Positions 1 through 8,663 of a DNA stretch of 64,000 nucleotides are shown here, in pieces. Below the pieces are notes generated by a model. The model saw nothing but the letters and a program-made list of their open reading frames with translations, was not told the DNA's origin and ran no database searches. A program made the translations under genes and the position numbers. Each line of letters starts with the position of its first letter. Position 1 is the first letter of the stretch. The stretch comes from Eleginops maclovinus (lineage: Eukaryota > Chordata > Actinopteri > Perciformes > Eleginopidae), in the NCBI RefSeq assembly GCF_036324505.1, contig NC_086364.1, positions 17,548,148 through 17,612,147 of the forward strand. Direction: 5' to 3'.

Positions 1-661
1 GTCCTTATAACTGCATCACAGTGAAGATTACTGAGTTTGCATACAACCAAAGGCATTGCATATGAAGATGAGTCGGACTGGAGATAAAAGTGGAGCCTGT
101 TATTGATACAGAATACAATCACCTCAGTGTCTTCAGAGTCTGGAATCAACTTGGTAGGATTTATTTTCTACAAAAACAGATAATGAACATCTGGAGCTCT
201 TTTAGTGTCCTTTTTGATTATTCATACACCAGGTCTTGTCAAAGCCTTTATTCCATATTAAATATCCATTAGAAAACAAAACAGCACACCTGAAATGTAT
301 GTTTAAATTCTTTATTAATGAAAGTGAATTTGTTGTTTCTAAATATCTTTCTTGAATCAGTTTTATAATTATCATAGACCGATTTAAATAGCTTTTATTG
401 TCCTTAAAATATATATAAAACCAAAGCACATATGTGATCTCTTTATCTGAGTGGTTTATTAAATCTGTTTTTCTTTAGATGGTTTTATTGTTGTCCTTTT
501 TTCATGAGAAGAAGTTGAAGAGTTTTTGATCTGCGTACAATCTATGTTATATCAGTGGATATTTTAATAGTGGAAAAGGAAGCTTTTTAAAAAGTATTAG
601 GATTGCATTTAATGTATTTAAGAATCAATTTAATGTTCAAGTGCTGTTAAATAGAGGAAGT
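1..661. other. AT-rich sequence left of the IGHV cluster
   Basis: AT-rich DNA downstream (3') of the leftmost IGHV in its transcription direction. I see no V, D or J exon, no recombination signal beyond the one that starts at 662, and no recognisable transposon. The short open frames on both strands have no family features. Confidence 0.6.
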
Positions 662-700
662 AGTTTTTGCATGACTCTCCTGTTACTGTCTCTCACTGTG
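662..700 (-). promoter_or_regulatory. 23-RSS of IGHV 1
   Basis: On the minus strand, a consensus heptamer CACAGTG (694-700) is followed by exactly 23 bp and a nonamer GCAAAAACT (662-670), 7/9 to ACAAAAACC. This is the RAG recombination signal expected 3' of an IGHV. Confidence 0.9.
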
Positions 701-1064
701 TCTCTTTAGCACAGTAATACACTGCTGTGTCCTCGGCCTTCAGACTGTTCATCTGCAGATACACTTTACTGCTGGAGTCATCTCTGGAGATAGTGAATCT
801 TCCTTTGACTGACTCAGAGTAATAGATAGGAGTACTCTGAGTGTGTATAAGAGCGATCCACTCCAGTCCTTTTCCAGGAGCCTGTCTGATCCAGTTCCAC
901 ACTGAGCCTCCAAAGTTGAATCCAGATGTTGTGCAGGTCAGTCTGTGAGATTCTCCGGGTTTCTTAACTGCTGGTTCAGACTCTGTTATGGTCTGACTTT
1001 CAGCGACAGACAAAACAAACAGAACAACCAACAAGAGGGTTAGCCTTCTGTGAGCCATGTTCAC
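701..1064 (-). CDS. IGHV segment 1, intronless leader
   Basis: Immunoglobulin heavy-chain variable segment. One uninterrupted frame encodes a hydrophobic signal peptide (about residues 1-24 from the first Met, with a second Met at residue 3) followed directly by FR1. The V domain carries the FR1 cysteine (LTCTTSG), the FR2 tryptophan ([14 protein letters not shown]), FR3 ([11 protein letters not shown]) and the second cysteine (AVYYCAK). Coding ends at the recombination heptamer. Every other IGHV here has an intron splitting the leader; this copy has none, yet the leader length is normal. The next 200 bp upstream contain a TATTTAAA element (1100-1107) but no octamer. The frame is open and the signal is good, so it could rearrange. 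Whether it is expressed cannot be seen. Confidence 0.88.
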
Positions 1065-1982
1065 ACTGTTTCTTGTGTTTTCAAAAGCTTGAATCCCTCT
1101 TTAAATATGAAGAAGACTTGATCCCTTTGAGAATTTATTAAATACAATAAGCTCCTCCTACTTCACATTCTGCTTTACAAGTCAAATTCAAAGCTATACA
1201 CACAGCCCAACACAACATTAACCATCGTTTAAACAGCTGCATATAGTTATTAAACACAATTAATGACAAAAATGAAATGCTGAATAAATTAAAGGACTAT
1301 CATTATTATTCTTCAACAAAGGATCCAGCTGATTATTATTTTTCTTTAATTTGATTAACTCATCTGAGCAACATGAGGCTTTACTTCTAATAACTTTTTT
1401 TAATTGTTGTTACAATTCAAAACTAATTCAGAAATGTGTTGAACAATATGTTTAGTTTATATTTTATTTTGTAGCTGCAATGAATGAAAGCATTTACTTG
1501 TGTTTGCTGCACAGCTGGATGAAGACCTGGATTTTATTTTTACTCTTAAAGGTTTCAGTATTTACATAGTGGCAGTTTGAGGACACAGACATTCAGAGAA
1601 ACTTGGAGCCTTAAAAGGAAATAAACTACTAAGGAACTGAAACCTGTTTGACAATGTGCAAAAAACACATCTGCCGTGCACGAGAAATGCAAAGTAAATA
1701 AGTAAAGAGATGTATGAATCTCTAATTAGACCATTCTCTAAATGTTAGCACACAAATACTTTTCATGGTTCAGCTGCTGTCTTATCTAAAGAGACATTTT
1801 CATAAAGCTCTGTTCTGCAATAATCATGATAAGTCTATTCAGTGATATGATTTCTGAATTCAGATATCTGTTCAGAAATAGTTTTCTTATCTTACAGTGT
1901 TTGGTGTAACTGCAGTTGCCGTGATATTGATAAACTCAGAATCTCACATTAACAGTATGAGAAGACTGTGGTAATAATGAGT
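1065..1982. other. IGHV 1 upstream flank / spacer
   Basis: No gene is recognisable. About 1343-1451 is a diverged copy of 5272-5377, which lies upstream of IGHV 4, showing that V units were duplicated with their flanks. No octamer is present in the proximal 200 bp. Confidence 0.6.
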
Positions 1983-2021
1983 GGATTTTGTACAGCTGCT
2001 CAACCAGCTTCAGTCACTGTG
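1983..2021 (-). promoter_or_regulatory. 23-RSS of IGHV 2
   Basis: Minus strand: heptamer CACAGTG (2015-2021), 23-bp spacer, nonamer ACAAAATCC (1983-1991). The spacer is identical to that of IGHV 4. Confidence 0.9.
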
Positions 2022-2454
2022 TGTCTCGAGCACAGTAATAAACAGCAGAGTCTACAGCCGTCAGACTGCTCATCTGCAGATACACCTGCTGTCTGTTGTC
2101 GTCTCTGGAGATGGTAAAGCGGCCTTTCACTGACTCAGAGTAGTAGTTGCTACCACTGCTATATATAATCGCAACCCACTCCAGTCCTTTTCCAGGAGCC
2201 TGTCTGACCCAGGCCATCCCGTAGCTACTGAATGTGAATCCAGAGGCTGTACAGGTCAATCTGTGAGAATCTCCAGGGCTTTTAGTCACTGGTTCAGATT
2301 CTGTCAGAGTCTGACCATCAACACCTGCAAACACATAGAAAATAGTTGCTTTAAGTTGATTACATCTTGAAAACAGTTCAACTCGAGTTCAGTAAAGATG
2401 TTCACCTGCCCAGCAGACAGTGAGCAGCAGCAGTCCTGTCCTATAGTCCATCAT
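2022..2454 (-). CDS. IGHV segment 2
   Basis: Two exons: leader 2406-2454 (starts MMDYRTG, donor GTGAAC) and V exon 2022-2324 (acceptor ...TTTGCAG), joined in phase 1 inside a glycine codon. The V domain shows FR1 Cys (LTCTASG), CDR1 with SSYGMA, FR2 [14 protein letters not shown]3 [10 protein letters not shown], and AVYYCARD before the heptamer. The leader, 3' flank and much of the coding sequence are nearly identical to IGHV 4, so the two are recent duplicates. Frame, splice sites and RSS are all intact, suggesting a functional germline segment. Confidence 0.92.
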
Positions 2455-2523
2455 GTTAAACTGTGTGTCCACTGTCCTCTGTCCTCCTCTCTGCAGTCTC
2501 ATAAGTAGAGGGGAGATATCTGA

Positions 2524-2531
2524 GTTTGCAT
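2524..2531 (-). promoter_or_regulatory. Ig octamer of IGHV 2
   Basis: Reads ATGCAAAC on the minus strand, 7/8 to the ATGCAAAT octamer, about 70 bp upstream of the leader ATG. That is the normal place for the Oct-binding element of a V promoter. Confidence 0.75.
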
Positions 2532-3208
2532 GGACTCCTCCTTTCTGATTGAACATTGTGTGAGAAATGTAAAAACATTATCTCTCACAATTTTAAATTG
2601 GTATCATTTGTGATTGGGCTGTAAGTCTCTTTGCAACATTGTTGTGTAATTCAGTTTTATCAAATGAAACTTACAAATAATGGATTTTAGTTACTGTTGA
2701 TTAAAACAGAGGTATTAACATTATTGTCATTAAAAATACTTTGAGTTCAATAAGTCAATAAATCCCTTTTCAGGCTAGGTTTTATCTACATTTCATGTCT
2801 TTAGCATTCATATTTTTAATCATAGCTGATGTTTTGTGTCAGATAAAGAACAGGAATTCATGCATTTGTTTTTGGGATAAAACTCTGACATCCAAAACGA
2901 TTTGTGTTGTGTTTTGACTCGTAGATTTTATTAATTTGTATTTGTGAATAAATAGTGTGACCAATATTGTTAGAGCTGAAATTGATTTTAGATCAACTTT
3001 AATTTAGAGCTAAAAAAAAAAAGCGATGACTGAAAGTATATAATTATGGGTAAGACAAAAGCCTCATATTCAACAATTTAAAGAGGTGTTATTAATTTTG
3101 TGTTCTGGAAATACATAGAGTAATTTATAAGTGTGTCTAACCTCTAAATGTTTAAACTGATGATGTAACAGTGAGCTGGTGTTTAAATCATTGCTGGTCT
3201 GAGGGCTC
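2532..3208. other. Spacer between IGHV 2 and IGHV 3
   Basis: AT-rich, with no V relic, RSS or recognisable repeat that I can support. The right end (3181-3250) is the 3' flank of IGHV 3. Confidence 0.5.
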
Positions 3209-3220
3209 CTCCTCTGGTGG
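3209..3220 (+). promoter_or_regulatory. CTCF-like motif next to IGHV 3 RSS
   Basis: CTCCTCTGGTGG fits 10 of 12 positions of the CTCF core written as GCCMYCTRSTGG. It lies about 30 bp beyond the IGHV 3 nonamer. A hand match of a degenerate motif; binding is not shown. Confidence 0.3.
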
Positions 3221-3250
3221 CTTCATGTAACAAGTGTTCAGGCACTGAGG

Positions 3251-3289
3251 GGTTTTTGTTCAGCTCTACTGATGGTTTGTGTCACAGTG
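3251..3289 (-). promoter_or_regulatory. 23-RSS of IGHV 3
   Basis: Minus strand: heptamer CACTGTG (3283-3289; one change from CACAGTG), 23-bp spacer, and a perfect consensus nonamer ACAAAAACC (3251-3259). Confidence 0.9.
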
Positions 3290-3728
3290 TGTCTCTGGCA
3301 CAGTAATACACAGCAGAGTCTCCAGGCTGCACGCTCTGTCCGTTCAGAGTCACTGTTTTGCTGGAAGAGTCTAAGTCGATACTGAACTTGCTCTTCAGTG
3401 AATCTTTATATAATGTGGTGGATCCAGCAGCTACCATTCCAATCCATTCCAGTCCTTTCCCTGCAGGCTGTCTGATCCAGGCTGTGTAGTAGCTGCTAAC
3501 AGAATAAGAGACCTGACAGGTGATGGTCAGACGTTGACCTGGCTGCACAGTCACAGAGGCTGGCTGTGTCAGCTGTTCACACTTCACACCTGTGGAAAGA
3601 AACATGTTGAATAGTGAGCGAGGTTAATAGCAGTGAGCAGTCAGTGTGAGCGTTCTGTCAGTGTCACTTTCTCAGTGAGACTCACAGGATCCAGCAGCCA
3701 GCAGCAGCAGCAGAGCTATTGAGAACAT
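3290..3728 (-). CDS. IGHV segment 3
   Basis: Two exons: leader 3686-3728 (MFSIALLLLLAAGS, donor GTGAGT) and V exon 3290-3589 (acceptor TTCCACAG), joined in phase 1 at a cysteine codon to give the ...CVKCEQ mature start. It belongs to a different V family from IGHV 2 and 4: FR1 has QPASVTVQPGQ and LTITC, FR2 has WIRQPAGKGLEW, FR3 has SKFSIDLDSSSK, ending AVYYCARD. Promoter elements are in place upstream. All canonical cysteines and the tryptophan are present and the RSS is strong, so this is probably functional. Confidence 0.92.
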
Positions 3729-3796
3729 GGTTGGTGTTGAAGGTGACCTGATGGAGCTTCTCTTCTCCTGCTGCAGCTGACAGCATGATATCAAGT

Positions 3797-3831
3797 CTTT
3801 ATAGCAGACTGTGAGGAAGTTCACTTTGCAT
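3797..3831 (-). promoter_or_regulatory. Promoter of IGHV 3 (TATA and octamer)
   Basis: On the minus strand the octamer-like ATGCAAAG (3824-3831, 7/8) precedes TATAAAG (3797-3803), with the leader ATG at 3728. This is the classic octamer-TATA order of V promoters. Confidence 0.75.
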
Positions 3832-4533
3832 AGAGAGGGACACTGAGCGGCTATAAAAGAGGGACGGACCGTCCTGTCAAGAGTAGTCGAAGTTTGGATT
3901 GTTGTTTCAACATATGAAAGAAGATGTAATATTTAAAAGAATAAATGAAAAGTGTCTTTTTATATCTAATCAAACATCAGACAGACAGTATATTTAGTGT
4001 CTGATTGGTCTTTTGGTAGCTGCTCTCTGATAGAAGCAGTTTTATTCAGGTGATATTTCTTTCAGTATCTTGATGATGTTGAGCTCAAGTGTTTTTTTTT
4101 ATTGTGAAAAGCAGAACACAAAGCTCTGACTTTGTTTTGACTCGTTGAGTTTTTGAGGTACTAACAGTGTGTGGTGGGTGATTTAATGTATACAAAACAA
4201 GCTGCACTGTTAGTCTCATACTTTTAGTAGAAAATGAACAGTCTCGTCAGTGAGGGGGATTACTGCTATGACAGCAAAAGGTCAGTGAGGAAGACTCTCC
4301 TCAGGGATGTGAAGGTTTGTCTTATTGCAGTATGATTTATTCGTTTAGCTTTTAGCTTTTCTACCTTCTGTTTATCATGAATGAATGAAGACATTTGTTT
4401 TGATTGTTGTCTTTGATAACTTGGCTCAGTAGCAACTGTTGGTTTCATTTTCATTAAAACTACAAGAAGGAAAGATGTAGTCAACAGATAATTGTCCTTG
4501 TACTCTTTCAGCACAGTAAGGACGAGGGCTGTA
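3832..4533. other. Spacer between IGHV 3 and IGHV 4
   Basis: The segment just upstream of the IGHV 3 octamer (about 3836-3895, including GGCTATAAAAGAGGGACGG) is duplicated at 5383-5441. The remainder is AT-rich with no recognisable exon. Confidence 0.5.
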
Positions 4534-4572
4534 GGATTTTTTACAGCTGCTCAACCAGCTTCAGTCACTGTG
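4534..4572 (-). promoter_or_regulatory. 23-RSS of IGHV 4
   Basis: Minus strand: heptamer CACAGTG (4566-4572), 23-bp spacer identical to that of IGHV 2, nonamer AAAAAATCC (4534-4542, 7/9). Confidence 0.87.
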
Positions 4573-5014
4573 TCTCTCGAGCACAGTAATAAACAGCAGA
4601 GTCTACAGCCGTCAGACTGCTCATCTGCAGATACACCTGCAGTCTGTTGTTGTCTCTGGAGATGGTGAAGCGGCCTTTCACTGACTCAGAGTAGTAGATG
4701 TAGCTACTGCTTCCACTGATATAAGCGATCCACTCCAGTCCTTTTCCAGGAGCCTGTCTGACCCAGTGCATCCCGTAGCTACTGAATGTGAATCCAGAGG
4801 CTCTACAGGTCAATCTGTGAGAATCTCCAGGGCTTTTAGTCACCGGTTCAGACTCGGTCAGAGTCTGACCATCAACACCTGTAAGAGGATAAAAAAACAT
4901 CTGGTGAAATAAGCTGTTGACACAATTCAAATCTGTGTTAGATTAAGTTCAGTAAAGATGTTCACCTGCCCAGCAGACAGTGAGCAGCAGCAGTCCTGTC
5001 CTATAGTCCATCAT
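4573..5014 (-). CDS. IGHV segment 4
   Basis: Two exons: leader 4966-5014 (same MMDYRTG leader as IGHV 2) and V exon 4573-4878 (acceptor ...CTTACAG), phase 1. FR1 Cys (LTCRASG), CDR1 SSYGMH, FR2 [15 protein letters not shown]2 rich in Ser/Tyr (SGSSSY), FR3 [18 protein letters not shown]. It is a recent duplicate of IGHV 2; the differences lie mostly in CDR1/CDR2 and in a one-residue length change in CDR2. Intact frame, splice sites, octamer and RSS. Confidence 0.92.
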
Positions 5015-5076
5015 GTTAAACTGTGTGTCCTCTGTCCTCTGTCCTCCTCTCATAAGTAGAGGGGGAGATATCTGAG

Positions 5077-5084
5077 CTTTGCAT
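5077..5084 (-). promoter_or_regulatory. Ig octamer of IGHV 4
   Basis: ATGCAAAG on the minus strand (7/8 to ATGCAAAT), about 65 bp upstream of the leader ATG. Confidence 0.7.
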
Positions 5085-5159
5085 GGACTCCTCCTTTGAA
5101 TTGAACTATTGAACCTTGTCCTCTTTTATCCGTAATATTTATGTTTAAAAATATCTTTT

Positions 5160-5249
5160 CAAACAAGAGAAGTTTGGGGGTCTCTGCTGGAGCTGTTACC
5201 TCCGCGACCCTGACGGATAGGCGGGAGAAGATGGATGGATGGATGGAAA
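5160..5249 (+). mobile_element. 3' end of a truncated non-LTR retrotransposon (Rex3/RTE-like)
   Basis: GCTGTTACCTCCGCGACCC-type sequence runs into GATAGGCGGGAGAAGATGG and then tandem GATG units. As I recall the family, this is the usual 3' tail of fish Rex3-type RTE retrotransposons, which end in short GATG repeats and are normally 5'-truncated. Only about 90 bp is recognisable; no reverse transcriptase is present. Confidence 0.55.
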
Positions 5250-5786
5250 GAACCATCAGATTGTAATTGTTGTTCTTTAATTTGACTAACTCATATGAGC
5301 AACTTTACTTCTAATAACTTTTTTTACTGTTGTTACAATTCTAAACTAATTTAGAAATGTGTAAACAATATGTTAGAAGGACACTGAGCGGCTATAAAAG
5401 AGGGACGGACCGTCTTGTCAAGAGTAGTCAAAGTTTGTATTTATCTTACTAGCATTTATTTTGGTTTCTTTATTGTTTAATACTTACTTAAAATTACAGT
5501 GTTGACCTTCTCTGTTTTGTTCAGTTTGTCAGCAACCTTAGGTCTTACAATAAGTTCTGCTTTCATTCTGCTTTTTTCATTATTATTTATGAAAACACTT
5601 CACACCTGCCTCACAGAATAACAGATGGGAATTATATTAATCCCTCCATTGATGCAGAAAAGCACATGTTAGTAGAAACCATGAAAAGAGGAAGTCACTA
5701 ACCTCCGAACTCAACTGTTGCTTTCACATTGTGTTGGTAAAATGCAATAGTGGTTTGTCATATTATTTTAGATGAAGTATCTTTTG
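5250..5786. other. Mosaic V flank between IGHV 4 and IGHV 5
   Basis: 5272-5377 matches the IGHV 1 upstream flank (1343-1451). At about 5378 the similarity switches to the IGHV 3 upstream flank (about 3836-3895), including GGCTATAAAAGAGGGACGG. The join looks like an old recombination breakpoint between V units. There is no V exon here. Confidence 0.6.
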
Positions 5787-5800
5787 CTGCCCCCTTTTGG
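5787..5800 (+). promoter_or_regulatory. CTCF-like motif next to IGHV 5 RSS
   Basis: CTGCCCCCTTTTGG differs at only two positions from the common CTCF core CTGCCCCCTAGTGG. It sits 24 bp beyond the IGHV 5 nonamer, in the same orientation and place as the motif at IGHV 3. Binding is not shown. Confidence 0.4.
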
Positions 5801-5824
5801 TGATAGTAGGAATAATTTGTTTAC

Positions 5825-5863
5825 ATTTATTGTAGAGCCTCTGTGCTTCCTTTAAACAGTGTG
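5825..5863 (-). promoter_or_regulatory. Weak 23-RSS of IGHV 5
   Basis: The best reading on the minus strand is heptamer CACACTG (5857-5863, 6/7), 23-bp spacer, nonamer ACAATAAAT (5825-5833, 6/9). An alternative register uses CACTGTT with an even poorer nonamer. The signal is clearly weaker than those of IGHV 1-4. Confidence 0.5.
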
Positions 5864-6416
5864 TGTTTTTGGCGCAGTAATACACAGCAGAGTCCTCTGG
5901 CTTTAAGTTGGACAGCCTCAGATGCACCATGCTGTTGGTGATTTCTATACGACCTTGAACACTGCTTGCATACATTGTTTTACTTGCATCATAATAAATT
6001 AGCCCCATCCATTGCAGTGCTTTTCCAGCAGGTTGTCTGATCCAGTGCATGCCATACTGAGTGAAATTAAATCCAGATGCCCTGCAGGAGAGACTGAGGG
6101 CTTCCTCTGGCTTTTTCATCATTGCAGTGAAGGGAATGGACTCCAGAGTCTTGCCATTCAAAACTGCTATACAACCAGAATTAAAAACACACAAATGAGA
6201 ACAAGACAGGAACAAATGCCAGGGGAAAAAAAACTCTGGGCTTTATTTGAATCCTCCACCTAAATCAAATTTACAAGTTAACAATGTTATAGAAAACACA
6301 AGGATAGTATACAAAAATTATGTGAATTCAGCAGTCATAAAATAATATTGCAGCATGAAACTGAGCAACTTACAGGGCAAACAGAGGGCTGTCAGCAGAA
6401 TCACTTTGTCCATCAT
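5864..6416 (-). CDS. IGHV segment 5, divergent
   Basis: Two exons: leader 6374-6416 (MMDKVILLTALCLP, donor GTAAGT) and V exon 5864-6166 (acceptor ...GTATAG), phase 1. The anchors are present: FR1 Cys (LSLSCRASG), FR2 WIRQPAGKALQW, and AVYYCAK. FR3 is unusual: from SVQGR to the start of the LSNLKPED stretch it is four residues shorter than in the other four segments, removing the usual RDNS-type turn. No clear octamer was found; the nearest is ATTTGCGA at 6505-6512. With a weak RSS and odd FR3 this may be a poorly used or nonfunctional outermost V, although the frame is open. Confidence 0.82.
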
Positions 6417-6716
6417 CTGGAGACTGAAAAGGGAGCCGCTACACAGTAACCCAGTAACCCAGAAGGGAGTGGGAGGACAGAAGTATACTCTCTGAAAACT
6501 CTGGATTTGCGATAGGGGCTGATATTTTATTCAAATAAATCTCTTGGATAAAAATGTGTTGCATGTCATTTCATGCTTTTGAGCAACACTCTGACAAACA
6601 GACTCACCAACTACGATAACTTGTGCTTGTGATTTGCAAAGATTATTAAATTAACTATTAAATTATATTTTTTTCGTATAAATAAATTCATAACATGTTT
6701 ATATAAATTATATTTT

Positions 6717-7023
6717 GTGTCTCTACTGTGACATGTTTCCATAGCACCTCTTTTCACCCTCTGTCTGAAACCAGAGCCCAGTTTGCTGTGATTGGTTAGC
6801 TGGCTGGTTCTGTTGTGAAATGTCCCGCCCCTTAGCCTATCATGTACAATGTGTTGGAGCGCTTGTCACTAGAGTCTTACAAAGTGATGTCATTATGTTA
6901 CTAAAGGCCCAATGTCCAATGTAGCGTTTCAGGCAGGTGGGGGGGGAGTGTGTGCAGAATCTCCCTCTGGTGGGAGATTTAGGATTTCAGCCTTTGCAGA
7001 CCATTTACATGCACAATGACCTA
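6717..7023 (-). repeat. Teleost interspersed repeat, part 1 (split by Tc1)
   Basis: Reverse-oriented copy of a family also present at about 29923-30203 and 46695-46915. Shared landmarks, read on the minus strand, are GCATGTAAATGGTCTGC, the AGAGGGAG...CACACACTCCCCCC stretch, and ATGACATCACT. The copy continues on the far side of the Tc1 insertion (8629-8663), so one older element was interrupted. The class (MITE or other non-autonomous element) is not determined. Confidence 0.65.
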
Positions 7024-8626
7024 CAGTGGGGCAAAAAAGTATTTAGTCAGCCACCAATTGTGCAAGTTCTCCCATTTAAAAAGATGAGAGAGGCCTGTAA
7101 TTTCTATCATAGGTATACCTCAACTATGAGAGACAGAATGAGGGAAAAAAATCCAGGAAATCACATTGTAGGATTTTGAATGAATTAATTGGTAAATTCC
7201 TCGGTAAAATAAGTATTTGGTCACCTACAAACAAGCAAGATTTCTGGCTCTCACAGACCTGTAACTTCTTCTTTAAGAGGCTCCTCTGTCCTCCACCTGT
7301 TACCTGTATTAATGGCACCTTTTTGAACTCGTTATCAGTATAAAAGACACCTGTCCACAACCTCAAACAGTCATACTCCAAACTCCACTATGGCCAAGAC
7401 CAAAGAGCTGTCAAAGGAGACCAGAGACAAAATTGTAGACCTGCACCAGGCTGGGAAAACTGAAACTGCAATAGGTAAGCAGCTTGGTGTGAAGAAATCA
7501 ACTGTGGGAGCAATTATTAGAAAATGGAAGACATACAAGACCACTGCTAATCTCCCTCGATCTGGGGCTCCACGCAAGATCTCACCCCGTGGGGTCAAAA
7601 TGATCACAAGAACGGTGAGCAAGAATCCCAGAACCACACGGGGGGACCTAGTGAATGACCTGCAGAGAGCTGGGACCAAAGTAACAGAGGCTACCATCAG
7701 TAACACACTACGCCGCCAGGGACTTAAATCCTGCAGTTCCAGACGTGTCCCCCTGCTTAAGCCAGTACATGTCCAGGCCCGTCTGAAGTTTCCTAGAGGG
7801 CATTTGGATGATCCAGAAGAGGGTTGGGAGAATGTCATATGGTCAGATGAAACCAAAATAGAACTTTTTGGTAAAAACTCAACTCGTCGTGTTTGGAGGA
7901 GAAAGAATGCAGACTTGCATCCAAAGAACACCATACCTACTGTGAAGCGTGGGGGTGGAAACATCATGCTTTGGGGCTGTTTTTCTGCAAAGGGACCAGG
8001 ACGACTGATCCGTGTAAAGGAAAGAATGAATGGGGCCATGTATCGTGAGATTTTGAGTGAAAACCTCCTTCCATCAGCAAGGGCACTGAAGATGAAGCGT
8101 GGCTGGGTCTTTCAGCATGACAATGATCCCAAACACACCGCCAGGGCAACGAAGGAGTGGCTTCATAAGAAGCATTTCAAGGTCCTGGAGTGGCCTAGCC
8201 AGTCTCCAGATCTCAACCCCATAGAAAATCTTTGGAGGGAGTTGAAAGTCTGTTGCCCAGTGACAGCCCCAAAACATCACTGCTTTAGAGGAGATCTGCA
8301 TGGAGGAATGGGCCAAAATACCAGCAACAGTGTGTGAAAACCTTGTGAAGACTTACAGAAAACGTTTGACCTCTGTCATTGCCAACAAAGGGTATATAAC
8401 AAAGTATTGAGATGAACTTTTGTTATTGACCAAATACTTATTTTCCACAATAATTTGAAAATAAATTCTTTAAAAATCCTACAATGTGATTTTCTGGATT
8501 TTCTTTTCTCATTTTGTCTCTCATAGTTGAGGTATACCTATGATAAAAATTACAGGCCTCTCTCATCTTTTTAAATGGGAGAACTTGCACAATTGGTGGC
8601 TGACTAAATACTTTTTTGCCCCACTG
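7024..8626 (+). mobile_element. Tc1/mariner element, defective
   Basis: A 1603-bp element with inverted repeats of about 200 bp at each end (7024-7223 and 8427-8626), starting CAGTGGGGCAAAAAAGTATT. It is flanked by the TA target duplication expected of Tc1/mariner (7022-7023 and 8627-8628). The long inverted repeats contain inner and outer AAGTATTTRGTCA-type sites, the IR/DR arrangement of many fish Tc1 elements. It landed inside an older interspersed repeat. The two ends are still highly similar, but the transposase is broken. Confidence 0.95.
7390..8410 (+). pseudogene. Tc1 transposase, frameshifted
   Basis: Open from 7390 to 8337 (315 codons); Tc1 transposases are about 340. The N-terminus has the paired-type helix-turn-helix DNA-binding region ([20 protein letters not shown]-like motif). 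The DDE catalytic domain keeps [20 protein letters not shown] and [11 protein letters not shown], with the D, D and E residues. Near 8250, shortly after the catalytic Glu, a small deletion shifts the frame and the protein ends in unrelated residues. The original frame downstream also has an in-frame TGA at about 8260 before the ancestral stop at 8408-8410. At least two independent lesions make it inactive. Confidence 0.9.
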
Positions 8627-8628
8627 TA

Positions 8629-8663
8629 TATAACACTACAGGAAAGGGAAAACCCCATAAAGC
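8629..8663 (-). repeat. Teleost interspersed repeat, part 2
   Basis: Read on the minus strand, GGGGTTTTCCCTTTCCTG matches the start of the copy at about 29937 (GAGGTTTTCCCTTTCCTG). This is the other side of the repeat into which Tc1 inserted. Confidence 0.6.

Noticed and set aside
693..1064. A hidden leader intron in IGHV 1.
   Set aside because: The leader to FR1 reads through with normal length, and no GT...AG pair inside it would leave a better protein.
5050..5256. 68-codon minus-strand frame upstream of IGHV 4.
   Set aside because: It runs through the IGHV promoter flank and a retrotransposon 3' tail; no protein features.
1..6500. A link between fish IGHV near 16p11.2-type genes and human IGHV orphans on 16p11.
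   Set aside because: The human orphans are thought to be recent duplications from chromosome 14, so shared ancestry of the positions is not supported.
7371..8316. Long minus-strand frames opposite the Tc1 transposase (222, 80 and 61 codons).
   Set aside because: Antisense shadows of the transposase reading frame.
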